Origin: Hamiltosporidium magnivora
Taxonomy: Eukaryota; Microsporidia; Dubosqiidae
Reading direction: 5' to 3'
Assembly: GCA_004325065.1 (NCBI GenBank)
Contig: PITI01000601.1
Location: forward strand, 1 to 10,395
Length of the DNA stretch: 10,395 nt
A program made the position numbers and the translations under genes. The notes beneath the pieces were generated by a model. That model made no database searches and was not told the origin of the DNA. It worked only from the letters and a program-made list of their open reading frames with translations. Of this stretch, positions 1 to 7,458 are shown one piece after another; the stretch's first letter is position 1; every line of letters starts with the position of its first letter.

Positions 1-60
1 TACAGCCTTTATTTTTTCATTTCTTATATTTTCACTGTCTACTTTTTTCCTTCTACTCAT
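1..60 (-). CDS. Possible 5' end of a gene running off the left edge
   Basis: On the minus strand an ATG at position 60 opens a frame of 20 codons that reaches the window edge without a stop. The peptide begins MSRRKKVDSENIRNEKIKAV and is highly basic and hydrophilic. An in-frame ATG also exists at 84, with a stop codon above it near 110. No CCCAT-type motif lies close upstream, unlike the other genes in this window, which weakens the call. It could instead be a C-terminal piece of the decayed leucine-rich-repeat gene that lies just upstream on the same strand. No family is recognisable from 20 residues, and a 20-codon open run is not rare by chance even in AT-rich DNA. Confidence 0.3.
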   Translation of the reverse strand, partial: MSRRKKVDSENIRNEKIKAV

Positions 61-173
61 AAAAGTTATCAAATAATACATTAAAAAATCTTTAATAAAA
101 TTTTAAAGCTATAATTTTGATAAAAAGGGAAAGAAAAATATGTAATAAAAACGGATTCTAAACACACTAGAAA

Positions 174-598
174 TCATAAGAAATCTACATTTATATTCTT
201 TTCGTAAAGATATTTATATCGATTTTTATAATTAATATCTTGGTAATCAATTTCAGTCGAAAATTGTTTTATTGGTAATAAAACCATGACAATTCTTTCC
301 GCGACAAAATTAAAATTCGAAGACGAAAATGACGGATTTGTTAATTTTTTAAAGTTTCTTAAATAATAAACATCTTCTAAATTTATTTTAACAAATAAAA
401 GTTAAGATCTTTCATAGAATTAAAAAAGCCACAATCGTCACCCAGTTTACTAAAATTTCATTCTACAAATTTACATTTGGAAAGATTTAAAATTTTAAGA
501 ACTTGAAAGTTTTTAATTTTATTTAAATCGTGTAAATCTATTCATTTATATAATTCAGTAATGTCTCGACGACGAAGACTCACCTCGAAATGTTTAAT
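174..598 (-). pseudogene. Decayed leucine-rich-repeat protein gene, repeat region
   Basis: Read on the minus strand from 598 downward, the frame gives a coherent hydrophobic-repeat pattern. It includes KIKNFQVLKILNLSKCKF (about 520-467), a good match to the leucine-rich-repeat consensus LxxLxxLxLxxC/N. A second repeat-like unit starts at MKDLNFYLL (about 415) and continues after a frameshift near 388-404 as INLEDVYYLRNFKKL. The second frame is open for 75 codons (401-177), which is unlikely by chance in DNA this AT-rich. In-frame TGA codons at 482-484 frame-equivalents are absent, but TGA stops do occur at 460-458 and 176-174 and one lies just before 540, so the gene is broken. Microsporidia with expanded genomes are known to carry many leucine-rich-repeat proteins. 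Function is unknown. The relic has no ATG start that would reveal it to a simple ORF search. Confidence 0.5.
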
Positions 599-1323
599 TG
601 GTTAAAATACTATAAGACACCAATAAGAGTGCACCAATTAAGATATGTTTCTTTCTATTTTTCACAAATCTTACACACCCAATAATAATGAGTAGAACTG
701 AACATAAAACAATTGAAAACTTTCTATTGGTTCAAAAAAAAAACTGAAATAAAAATACGACAATTTTCTTCTAAATTATATTATTTATCAAGAATAACAC
801 AATCATTTTTTTTAAATTGTTCTAACGATTCATCTCAAGAAAAAATTACATCACTTGCTTGAGATTTCTATTCTAAGAATTTACAGTTAAGAAAAAATTG
901 TATGATACAATTAATGATTTTTTGCCGTTCTTATGTGCATTTTATTTATATTCTAAATAATGATTGCATGAAACAATTTTGCTTGAATTGTTTCATAGAA
1001 CTTTATACTTGATCAAATTAAAAGATTTTTAATTAAAATAGCTTAGAATTTATACAATAAATAAATTAAATGATACAGCATATAGTTAAAGGAACAGTGT
1101 TTTCAGACAAAAAGAATTCTTCATTTATATAAATTTCTTCGAGAAAGAAGACAGAATTGAATAAATATAGCTGAAACGGAACAGGCTAAACATAAAACGC
1201 TGAGCTGAAGCTCTGAAAAATTGAAAGTAAATGTATAAGAAGAAGGGAAATAGGCAGGTTAATAAATCTTAAGTTTTTGTTCGGTAAATTGCTCAAAGCA
1301 GGTAATAATTTGCAAATGAAAGA
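599..1323 (-). pseudogene. Possible N-terminal part of the decayed leucine-rich-repeat gene
   Basis: Upstream of the repeat region the same strand keeps one reading frame from 1323 down to about 745, interrupted by stops. The first 84 codons (1323-1071) contain only one stop, at 1188-1186. They include a hydrophobic stretch, LPISLLLIHLLSIFQSFSSA (1257-1198), that resembles a signal peptide or membrane anchor, followed by segments such as FFLEEIYINEEFFLSENTV. Stops are more frequent from 1068 onward. Between about 735 and 597 another frame is open and hydrophobic (VLCSVLLIIIG, then ILIGALLLVSYSIL), so a frameshift near the run of ten T at about 732-743 is likely. That these pieces belong to the repeat gene below is inferred from strand, order and spacing only. 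No family can be assigned. Confidence 0.3.
968..996. repeat. Perfect inverted repeat, 11-bp arms, 7-base loop
   Basis: ATGAAACAATT at 968-978 is followed by seven bases and its exact reverse complement at 986-996. The sequence could form a hairpin. It lies inside the decayed frame at 599-1323, so it may have arisen by chance or by a small inversion. No T run follows on either strand to suggest a terminator, and no function is assigned. Confidence 0.5.
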
Positions 1324-1550
1324 CTAAAAAATTTTACGAGAAGCAGACTAGGTGAGTGTTAAAATTTTTTTGAGGTGTTAAAAAACTATAATTCAAATAA
1401 TGAAGTTTATGATTATTTTCGGATTTTTTTTCTTATGAATGTAAAAGAAAGTTCGTTTCTACGAGCTTAATGTCTAGTAGTTATATAAAATTCTACAAAA
1501 ATAAATTTTGAAAAAACTTGACCTTTTTTAGACCTTCATTTACTAACATA

Positions 1551-2160
1551 CTCAATGGGCTTACTGAAAAATAAGAAAACTAGCCTCGTTTACTATCAAA
1601 ATCCACCTATAATGATCAAGCATTTTCCTTTTCTAATCATCTATACCAAGGTTACTGTGATATTTATTAATATAATCTAGATATTTGGTTTTGGGGCCAG
1701 ATTGAAGTCTTCGACCTTAGGATTTAAACATTTAAACTTTTTTTTCTCGGCTTTTTGAAATTCGTTCACGATGACCTAACCATTGAATCAGATTCTTTTA
1801 ACGTTGTCTATCAAACCTGGAAATAAATATTAGAGCTCGATGTATTATGAATTTTTCACTCTTCTTACCGATTTTTTGTTGGTTAGTATATTCTCTCTAG
1901 GATCTTTCGTTTCAATATGCCTAAAGACCTTCATCTTCTTATAAAAATTCCATGGAACATCGAAAAATCCAAAGTGTGGTTTTTTCGTGTCATTAAAACA
2001 CTAAAAAATATTTTTTCACAATAATTTGACGTATAACTGACATGTTTTTAGTTTTTAATATCTTATTCTTCCTCTAAATTTTTTAAATCATATTCCTTGT
2101 TTTAGAAAACTCAGATAAATAAAATATATTTTCTTCATTCTAACAACTCATCTTTCTTAA
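1551..2160 (-). pseudogene. Decayed coding relic, possibly from a retroelement
   Basis: The minus strand carries protein-like frames with scattered stops. From about 2158 to 1935 one frame gives KHVSYTSNYCEKIFFSVLM and LDFSMFHGIFIRR. From 1896 to 1563 a second frame gives open runs of 32 (1896-1803), 21 and 27 codons, then YHSNLGIDD and RKMLDHYRWILIVNEAS. The last segment loosely resembles the zinc-binding N-terminal region of retroelement integrases (H, about 30 residues, CxxC). The expected CxxC site falls on two in-frame stops spaced exactly CxxC apart, at 1563-1561 and 1554-1552. Only one of the four expected metal ligands survives, so the family call is weak. The frame shift between the halves lies near 1900-1935. 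It does not align visibly with the leucine-rich-repeat relic. It could also be a decayed host gene. Confidence 0.27.
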
Positions 2161-2339
2161 AAAAATATATTTAAAATACTCAAAGATATATTAAATACAA
2201 GAATGAATGTATTTAAAATATTAAAATAATATTTTTTGCAATATAATAGACATACTAGAATCCCAAGTTGAATCTTATTTTATAAATAATTTTTCTATTT
2301 TCATTTTATATCTGAAGAGATTCTGTAATGATTTTTTGA

Positions 2340-2344
2340 CCCAT
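2340..2344 (+). promoter_or_regulatory. CCCAT start-proximal motif of the kinase gene
   Basis: CCCAT lies 13 bases before the kinase ATG at 2358. The same pentamer occurs before the starts of the Pat1-like and Dph4 genes, the latter with identical 13-base spacing. CCC-type motifs just upstream of start codons are known transcription-start signals in microsporidia; this role is inferred here. Confidence 0.55.
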
Positions 2345-2357
2345 AATTGTATTTTAG

Positions 2358-3491
2358 ATGAGTTCAGAAGAAGGTGAAATAACAACTAAACGTAATAATA
2401 GGTTTGTAGAAAAAGAATTTGGTTATAATTTAGGAGATGTAATAGGAGAAGGCACTTTTGGAAAAGTTTACTTGGGATATTTGAATGGTAAATCGTTTGC
2501 TTTGAAGAAAATTTTATATGAGAAAAGAGATACTAATGGGTTTCCCTTAACAACACTACGAGAAATTAAAATTTTAAAAAGTTTGAAACATAAAAATATC
2601 ATAGAAATAATTGAAGTAACCGTTGAAAAAAAAGACAAAGAAAAAATATCAAAAAGTACTACCGATGTCTATGTTGTATTTCCTTTTATGAAACAAGATC
2701 TTTCTGTTTTAATAAAAAGTAAAAAGATTCCAATTATTGATATTAAATTTATTACCAAACAAATAATTGATGGTCTTTTTTATTTACATTCTCATAAAAT
2801 TATGCATAGGGATTTGAAAGCTGCAAATATTTTACTTGATGACCAGCTAGCAGTAAAAATTGCAGATTTTGGATTGGCAATTGAATTTTCTGAAAATGGT
2901 AAATATACACCAGGTGTAGTTACTTTATGGTACAGATCACCAGAACTTTTACTGGGTAGTACTTTCTATGATTATTCTGTTGATATGTGGGGATTAGGTT
3001 GTATTATCAGTGAAATGTTGACAGGTAGACCTATATTTCCTGGAAAAAATGAAATTAATCAGTTAAATTTAATTATTTCAATCTGTGGTTCAATAAACAA
3101 ACGAACAGTTCCCGATATAGAAAATTTTAGAGATTTTTTTAAATTCAAATTGCCACAAGGCATAAGAAATATTTCGAAATACCACGAAGGATATGATGAA
3201 ACTGCCATAAATCTTATTGACTTACTTTTAAATGTAAATCATGATACACGTTTGACATCAGAAAAAGCCATGAACCATTCATTTGTCCATAGAGAACAAA
3301 CTAGTCTCCTCAAATTTATAGATAGCAGTTCATCTAATAAAAGACAAAAAAAGAACGAAGACGAAGATTATCTTAGTCTTAATAACTTTATGAACCAAAC
3401 CACAGAGTTTTCTTTTTATAACAAATATGAAGAAAAAACAGATAAAAGTTCTTCTGATGAATTAACTTTCATTCCCGATTCACCAATTTAA
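2358..3491 (+). CDS. BUR1: Cyclin-dependent kinase of the CDK9/BUR1 (P-TEFb) type
   Basis: This 377-residue protein is a complete CDK-type serine/threonine kinase. The glycine loop GEGTFG is at residues 30-35, the ATP-binding lysine is K50 in FALKK, and the cyclin-binding helix motif is PLTTLRE (63-69) with E69 as the conserved glutamate. HRDLKAAN is at 150-157, DFG at 170-172, and the activation-loop threonine T184 precedes VVTLWYRSPE. PLTTLRE is closest to the PITALRE/PITAIRE signatures of CDK9, BUR1 and CDK12, and LIISICGSI (238-246) resembles the CDK9 LISQLCGSI segment, so P-TEFb is the best family. Such kinases pair with a cyclin in the nucleus and phosphorylate the RNA polymerase II tail and elongation factors. 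The tail after about residue 313 is short, serine-rich and acidic. A CTK1/CDK12 identity is the main alternative. AATAAA overlaps the stop codon. The start is supported by CCCAT at 2340-2344. Confidence 0.88.
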   Translation: MSSEEGEITTKRNNRFVEKEFGYNLGDVIGEGTFGKVYLGYLNGKSFALKKILYEKRDTNGFPLTTLREIKILKSLKHKNIIEIIEVTVEKKDKEKISKSTTDVYVVFPFMKQDLSVLIKSKKIPIIDIKFITKQIIDGLFYLHSHKIMHRDLKAANILLDDQLAVKIADFGLAIEFSENGKYTPGVVTLWYRSPELLLGSTFYDYSVDMWGLGCIISEMLTGRPIFPGKNEINQLNLIISICGSINKRTVPDIENFRDFFKFKLPQGIRNISKYHEGYDETAINLIDLLLNVNHDTRLTSEKAMNHSFVHREQTSLLKFIDSSSSNKRQKKNEDEDYLSLNNFMNQTTEFSFYNKYEEKTDKSSSDELTFIPDSPI

Positions 3492-4045
3492 ATAAATTTA
3501 AAATCTTTTCAAAAAATAAAATTTTCTATCTTTTATAAAAAAAAATAAGAATTTTTAAAGAAAAAACCAATTTTTTATTTTTTCTAATGTCAGTGTAATT
3601 AAATTTGTGAAAGAGTGAATACAAGTTTGTTACGTAAAAATTTTAAACAATTAAATTAATGATGTTACAATTGTATCTTGAATTTGTCAAAATTATTTTA
3701 CCTTTTTTGTAACTCAACTCCACCATAAAGGCTTAAAAACATGTCCTTATAAATCCAAAGGAAAATAAAAGAATAAATCAGCGAATTTTTGTTATAGAAT
3801 AAAATATATTTAAATTCTGAAGAAGTGATAATTGTCTTTTTTTAAAGAAAAGAAATTGATTTTTTGAAATTGATAATCCGATATTAAAAATTGGGTTTGT
3901 CTCTCTCCAAAATAAATTTGAAACTAAAATTTCCTGTTTTTAAAGTCTCTTTTTGTTTTAGAAGCAGTTTGAAAAAAAATTGTAACAAAATTGAAATACT
4001 TTATCATAAAAAATATTTAAAAAAACATTTCTAAAATTTTTGTAT
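3492..4045 (+). other. Intergenic region between kinase and Pat1-like gene
   Basis: About 550 bases of AT-rich sequence separate the two plus-strand genes. I found no long open frame on either strand, no RNA gene and no clear repeat beyond homopolymer runs. It must contain the 3' end of the kinase transcript and the promoter of the next gene. Confidence 0.5.
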
Positions 4046-4050
4046 CCCAT
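4046..4050 (+). promoter_or_regulatory. CCCAT start-proximal motif of the Pat1-like gene
   Basis: CCCAT is followed by seven bases (TTTTATA) and the ATG at 4058. The same arrangement, CCCAT plus a T-rich run ending in TATA plus ATG, precedes the Dph4 gene on the other strand. The close match between two unrelated genes argues for a real signal and identifies 4058 as the start. Confidence 0.6.
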
Positions 4051-4057
4051 TTTTATA

Positions 4058-5047
4058 ATGAAAAAAAAATCTGAAAAGATTGTGAAAAAAAATTATGATA
4101 ATTTTATGACAGAGAAAGAAAAAAAATATGTTGAAATGGTTCTTTCTAGAAATATATCAAAAATGGAGCGTCGTATGGATTATTCTGCTTTTTTTAATTT
4201 TGAAGACAAAGGACCAATTGAAGTTAAAAAAAATGAAAAGAAAAATATTGAAAAACGCGAGAAGACTGAGGGAGAAACAAACATACCTATAAAAGAATTT
4301 TTTAGAGAAACTTTGGTACGAACACATAAGAAATCTGTCAAGGAACCAAGATTTGTTGCTGACATAAAAGCACCTGAAGACTTTTCTGAACTGGCCATTA
4401 AAATAAAAATAGAAGAAATTATAGATGTTCTAATCAAAAGAAAGTATTTTGTTACTGAAGAACCAAATTACTTGGAAGTAAACAGTAAAGAATTCTTAAA
4501 AAATATAAATTCTGAAGAATTTAAAAATTATATAAAAATTGAAAAGTTTTTTTCATTTCTTAATAGATTCTTTGACATATTTACTGATATAGAAAGAAAA
4601 GAAGTGGTAGTTTTACTTTGTACCAACTCAAATTCTTTATTGACTACCGAGTCCTTCAAATTGTTTATAAATAGCAATTTTATGTATTTTCCTTCCCTAC
4701 AACACCATGAGATCATTCAATTCTTAAATAATTTTTATCTGAATACACCCGGTATAATTATTGGTTTCATCATGTTACATTCCAATAATCTTTTAGAGAA
4801 GGTAATGTATGATAGACTAATTGAAGATGATGGTGTGAACAAACTTTTTCTAAATTGCGAAGAAGGTTATGTATGGCAATTTCTAGCACTTCTTATAGGT
4901 TGTCTTGATGAAAATAATCGTAGAAATATGGTTTTTTTGTTGAAAGAAAAGATTGCAGAAGTTGTTATGTCAGATAATATTGAGAGAATAAGATATCTCG
5001 ATGTTTTTTTAGATTCAATAGGTGTATCGAAATCAGACTTAGTGTAA
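4058..5047 (+). CDS. PAT1: Compact Pat1-like mRNA decapping activator (tentative)
   Basis: The protein has 329 residues from the ATG at 4058; an apparent six-codon extension would need a TTG start and would overlap the CCCAT motif. Pat1 proteins carry a motif of the type MTxxEKxWIxKIQLxQLxxxxPYxxDFYY, and residues 17-47 (MTEKEKKYVEMVLSRN, then MDYSAFFNFED) follow it loosely. Residues 93-127, with EPRFVADIK and a helix leading to IDVLI, fit the link to the Pat1 C-terminal domain. Residues 155-329 are predicted all-helical like the Pat1 alpha-alpha superhelix and end in YLDVFLDSIGVSKSDL, close to the family's terminal FLxALGLDxxQL. Pat1 binds the Lsm1-7 ring and Dcp2 in the cytoplasm and promotes decapping of deadenylated mRNA. 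Yeast Pat1 is more than twice as long, so the unstructured N-terminal region is missing. The assignment rests on short motifs; an unrelated helical protein remains possible. Confidence 0.55.
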   Translation: MKKKSEKIVKKNYDNFMTEKEKKYVEMVLSRNISKMERRMDYSAFFNFEDKGPIEVKKNEKKNIEKREKTEGETNIPIKEFFRETLVRTHKKSVKEPRFVADIKAPEDFSELAIKIKIEEIIDVLIKRKYFVTEEPNYLEVNSKEFLKNINSEEFKNYIKIEKFFSFLNRFFDIFTDIERKEVVVLLCTNSNSLLTTESFKLFINSNFMYFPSLQHHEIIQFLNNFYLNTPGIIIGFIMLHSNNLLEKVMYDRLIEDDGVNKLFLNCEEGYVWQFLALLIGCLDENNRRNMVFLLKEKIAEVVMSDNIERIRYLDVFLDSIGVSKSDLV

Positions 5048-5324
5048 TCAATTTTTTTATAAACATAAATTTTGTGTTTGTATAAATAAATATTTTTTTA
5101 GCGTTATATAATTTTTACCATTTAATTTTCGTTTGGCTTGAATTTAAATGTTTTGAAATTTGTAGCTCTTTTTATTACTTACGAGTAAAAAATGAAAAAT
5201 ATTTTTTTTAATTCTTTGCTAGAACAAAATTCTTTTTTTCATAATAATTTTTCAGAAATTGTAACTTTTTGACTTGTAATACTTAAAAGTAAATATAAGT
5301 GAGGAAATTATAACTCTTCTGCAT

Positions 5325-6086
5325 ATTTTTAATATTATTTTATTCCATTTGTTTGAGTCCTCAAAACAAATTAGTAGTCACTCAGTCCAGAAATTCTAGA
5401 TAATGAGTATGCCGAGATAAGAGTGGACACCTGAATAAAAACTGATGTTAAAATTCGGAATAACAGACCGGACATATTTATTTTAGATAAAAAGAAGAAT
5501 AAGATAACACTCATTGAAGTAGGAATCACTTCCCAAGATTCACTTCAAATAGTTGAAACTGAAAAAATTAGAAAGTATGACCTGCTAGCCAATGAGTTAG
5601 GGCTTATTTATAAGTGTAGTGTTGAGATAATTCCTTATGTGATGACCTGGGACGGTATTGTGACAAAAAATTCTAAACTTCATCTTAAAAGACTAAAACT
5701 ACCCATGAATGTACAGGCATACATCCAGTCTATAGTACTTAAGAAGGCATTCGAAACAATTTCCTTTGATCGGCGAAGAAGACATGAGTCAGGACTAAAT
5801 GCTAAGAGAGCTGGGAGAGTGCGTCAATAGATGTTATTATGAAATCTGAGATGTATGGGGAACCATCACACCCCTTAAAACAAGCTAGTAGAGAGGAAGA
5901 TGGTGCTAAAAATTTCAAAACAAAAATATTATACCCCTTATTTCAGAAGAAGCAACCGCATTTGAGGAACTGACGATAAATATAAATGAAGAGTCGGATT
6001 TGGAAGAAGAAACAACTGTGGTAAAAGAGGTAGAAGAAATGGATAAAAACCGTAAAACTATTTTAACTCAGCATTTCATTAAATAA
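5325..6086 (+). mobile_element. 5'-truncated non-LTR retrotransposon relic with RLE endonuclease domain
   Basis: The frame from 5435 to 5830 is open for 131 codons and encodes the restriction-enzyme-like endonuclease of R2/NeSL-type non-LTR elements. It contains RPDIFIL with catalytic Asp (5471-5473), LIEVGITS with Glu (5516-5518), the EKIRKYDLLANELGL helix with Lys, then IIPYVMTWDG and AYIQSIVLKKAFETISFD. The domain nicks target DNA for target-primed reverse transcription. Damage: a TGA at 5432-5434 where the fit suggests Arg, and a one-base frameshift near 5389 separating HSVQ from EILDNEYAEI. The reverse transcriptase and zinc-binding segment are absent, and similarity to the second copy fades near 5325, as expected from 5' truncation during insertion. 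After the stop at 5828-5830, another frame (5910-6086) encodes a Glu-rich tail ending QHFIK. Catalytic residues survive, so this copy is younger than the one at 9410-10395. Confidence 0.82.
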
Positions 6087-6229
6087 ATTTTATATTTTTT
6101 TATAATTTAAAAATAATTTTATCAACTTTTTAGTTAGGAAGGCAATCAATGGCATTCATACAATCACAATTATTGAAATTCTGCTTAATATGTACTATTA
6201 AAATGGTATCCGAACATCAAATGTGACTA

Positions 6230-6790
6230 TTTCATTATTTTTGGCCCAAAGTGTCAACCAAAAACTCAAATTTAATCACATTTACTACTGGCTTGGATTA
6301 GGGACCCATTGGATAATCTAAGATAAAATTCGATCCCAGAATGGCCCAAACATAGAATTCGCATTTCGAAATTACTTCCTAGATCCGTATCTCGCACGTA
6401 TTCAGCTATAAATTTAAACACATATTCTTATTAAACAAATCCACAGAAGCATCATCTTTTCGCTCGGCTTTGATCTTAACACTCTTATAATTTTCTCGAG
6501 GCTATTCCTTTCCGAAGAATGAATTGCTCTGGCTAAATCAGTTCTAGTGAAGACATTTAAAAACTAATTATATAGAAATTAAAAGCTATATTTTATTACT
6601 TTAGGCGGAAGAAGGCCTACTGGTATATTTTGCTTCGTTATAGCATACCTACACAGCTTGTATCATACACAAAGCGTACTAATTTGACCAGGGTACATGA
6701 GATTCTGACCATTCGTCGTTATTTGGCTAATGTGTTCCTATAATTTTGTATCCACCGATTTATTTGGAGGATTAAATGGTAGGAATATCA
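6230..6790 (-). pseudogene. Decayed coding relic, possible LTR-retroelement gag/protease
   Basis: The minus strand keeps protein-like frames through many stops. One frame gives ISQITTNGQNLMYPGQIST, LCRYAITKQNIPVGLLPPK, and a 49-codon open run containing DLARAIHSSERNSLEKIIRV and SKPSEKMMLLW (about 6567-6418). A second frame gives NYKSVKIKAERKDDASVDLF, then EFYVWAILGSNFILDYPMGP (about 6360-6302) and VIKFEFLVDTLGQK. The phrase FYV...LGSNFILDYP resembles the C-terminal half of retroelement aspartic proteases (FxVxxxxGxDFILGxP), but I see no intact DTG active site. Assignment to a Ty3/gypsy-type element is a guess from this resemblance. Frameshifts and stops show it is dead. It may also be an old host gene. 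Confidence 0.28.
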
Positions 6791-7458
6791 CTTTCTAATC
6801 TCTTATTTCGATGTTTATTTGATTGTACTCAAATAATTAGCTATAAGGTTTTATATACTTAGTATTGTCAGTTAGGGAACATGGTTCAGTGAGAACAGGG
6901 GTAATTATATGTCTTTAGTTTTTCTTCTGAATTTTTAGGTAAAAGTTTCATTGTTTGCGCAAGTTTCATAAATTGGGAGTTATATGGCCACGAATTTTTC
7001 AGTATTGTAAATGTGAAAATCTATCCAGTCTTTTTGAGACATTCTTCCGAACCTTCAGTATTCGAAAAAAAATGCATCAAAGAAATCCCTATTTTTAAGT
7101 TTCTATCAAGTTTTGTATGAATTCAGAACCATGAGCCGGTTTTTTTAAGAATCAATTTTAAATGCTTTTTGTTACATTTTTGATCTGCATATAGACGCTT
7201 AGACACAAAAAAAGACATCGGTATAGCAGATAAGATATAATGCAATATTTTAAGGTTTTGATGCTTTGTGGTGTTTATACTGAGACAAACATTTTAATTC
7301 CAATTTAATTACCGTAATTAAACTCTATGAAACAATTCCTGCTTTTTTAGCATCTTTACGAACGCTATTTTTCTTTATGCCCATATAATCAAAATACAAA
7401 TAAATAATTGAAAAATCAAATAATAAAAAAATCATATACTATCGCTTTACTTATAAAA
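6791..7458. other. Intergenic region downstream of EPT1
   Basis: About 670 bases between the relic and the stop codon of the EPT1 gene contain no frame I can support. Short minus-strand runs such as FMKLAQTMKLLPKNSEEKLK (near 6910-6970) hint that the relic may extend this far, but stops are dense. The AT-rich part at about 7380-7458 should include the 3' end of the EPT1 transcript. Confidence 0.35.

Noticed and set aside
3491..3496. AATAAA overlapping the kinase stop as a polyadenylation signal, with others at 5085-5090 and 8725-8730
   Set aside because: The hexamer is too common in sequence this AT-rich to be listed as a feature without transcript evidence, although the placement near stop codons is suggestive.
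4180..4437. Minus-strand open frame of 85 codons inside the Pat1-like gene
   Set aside because: It lies wholly antisense to a better-supported gene, has no family resemblance and no start-proximal motif; it is a shadow frame.
5639..5830. A 63-codon ORF that could be called a small hypothetical gene
   Set aside because: It is the last part of the RLE endonuclease domain, whose frame is open from 5435; the ATG is internal to the element.
6315..6350. TTCGATCCC reminiscent of a tRNA T-loop
   Set aside because: The bases on either side cannot form the T stem and no anticodon or acceptor arm can be found around it.
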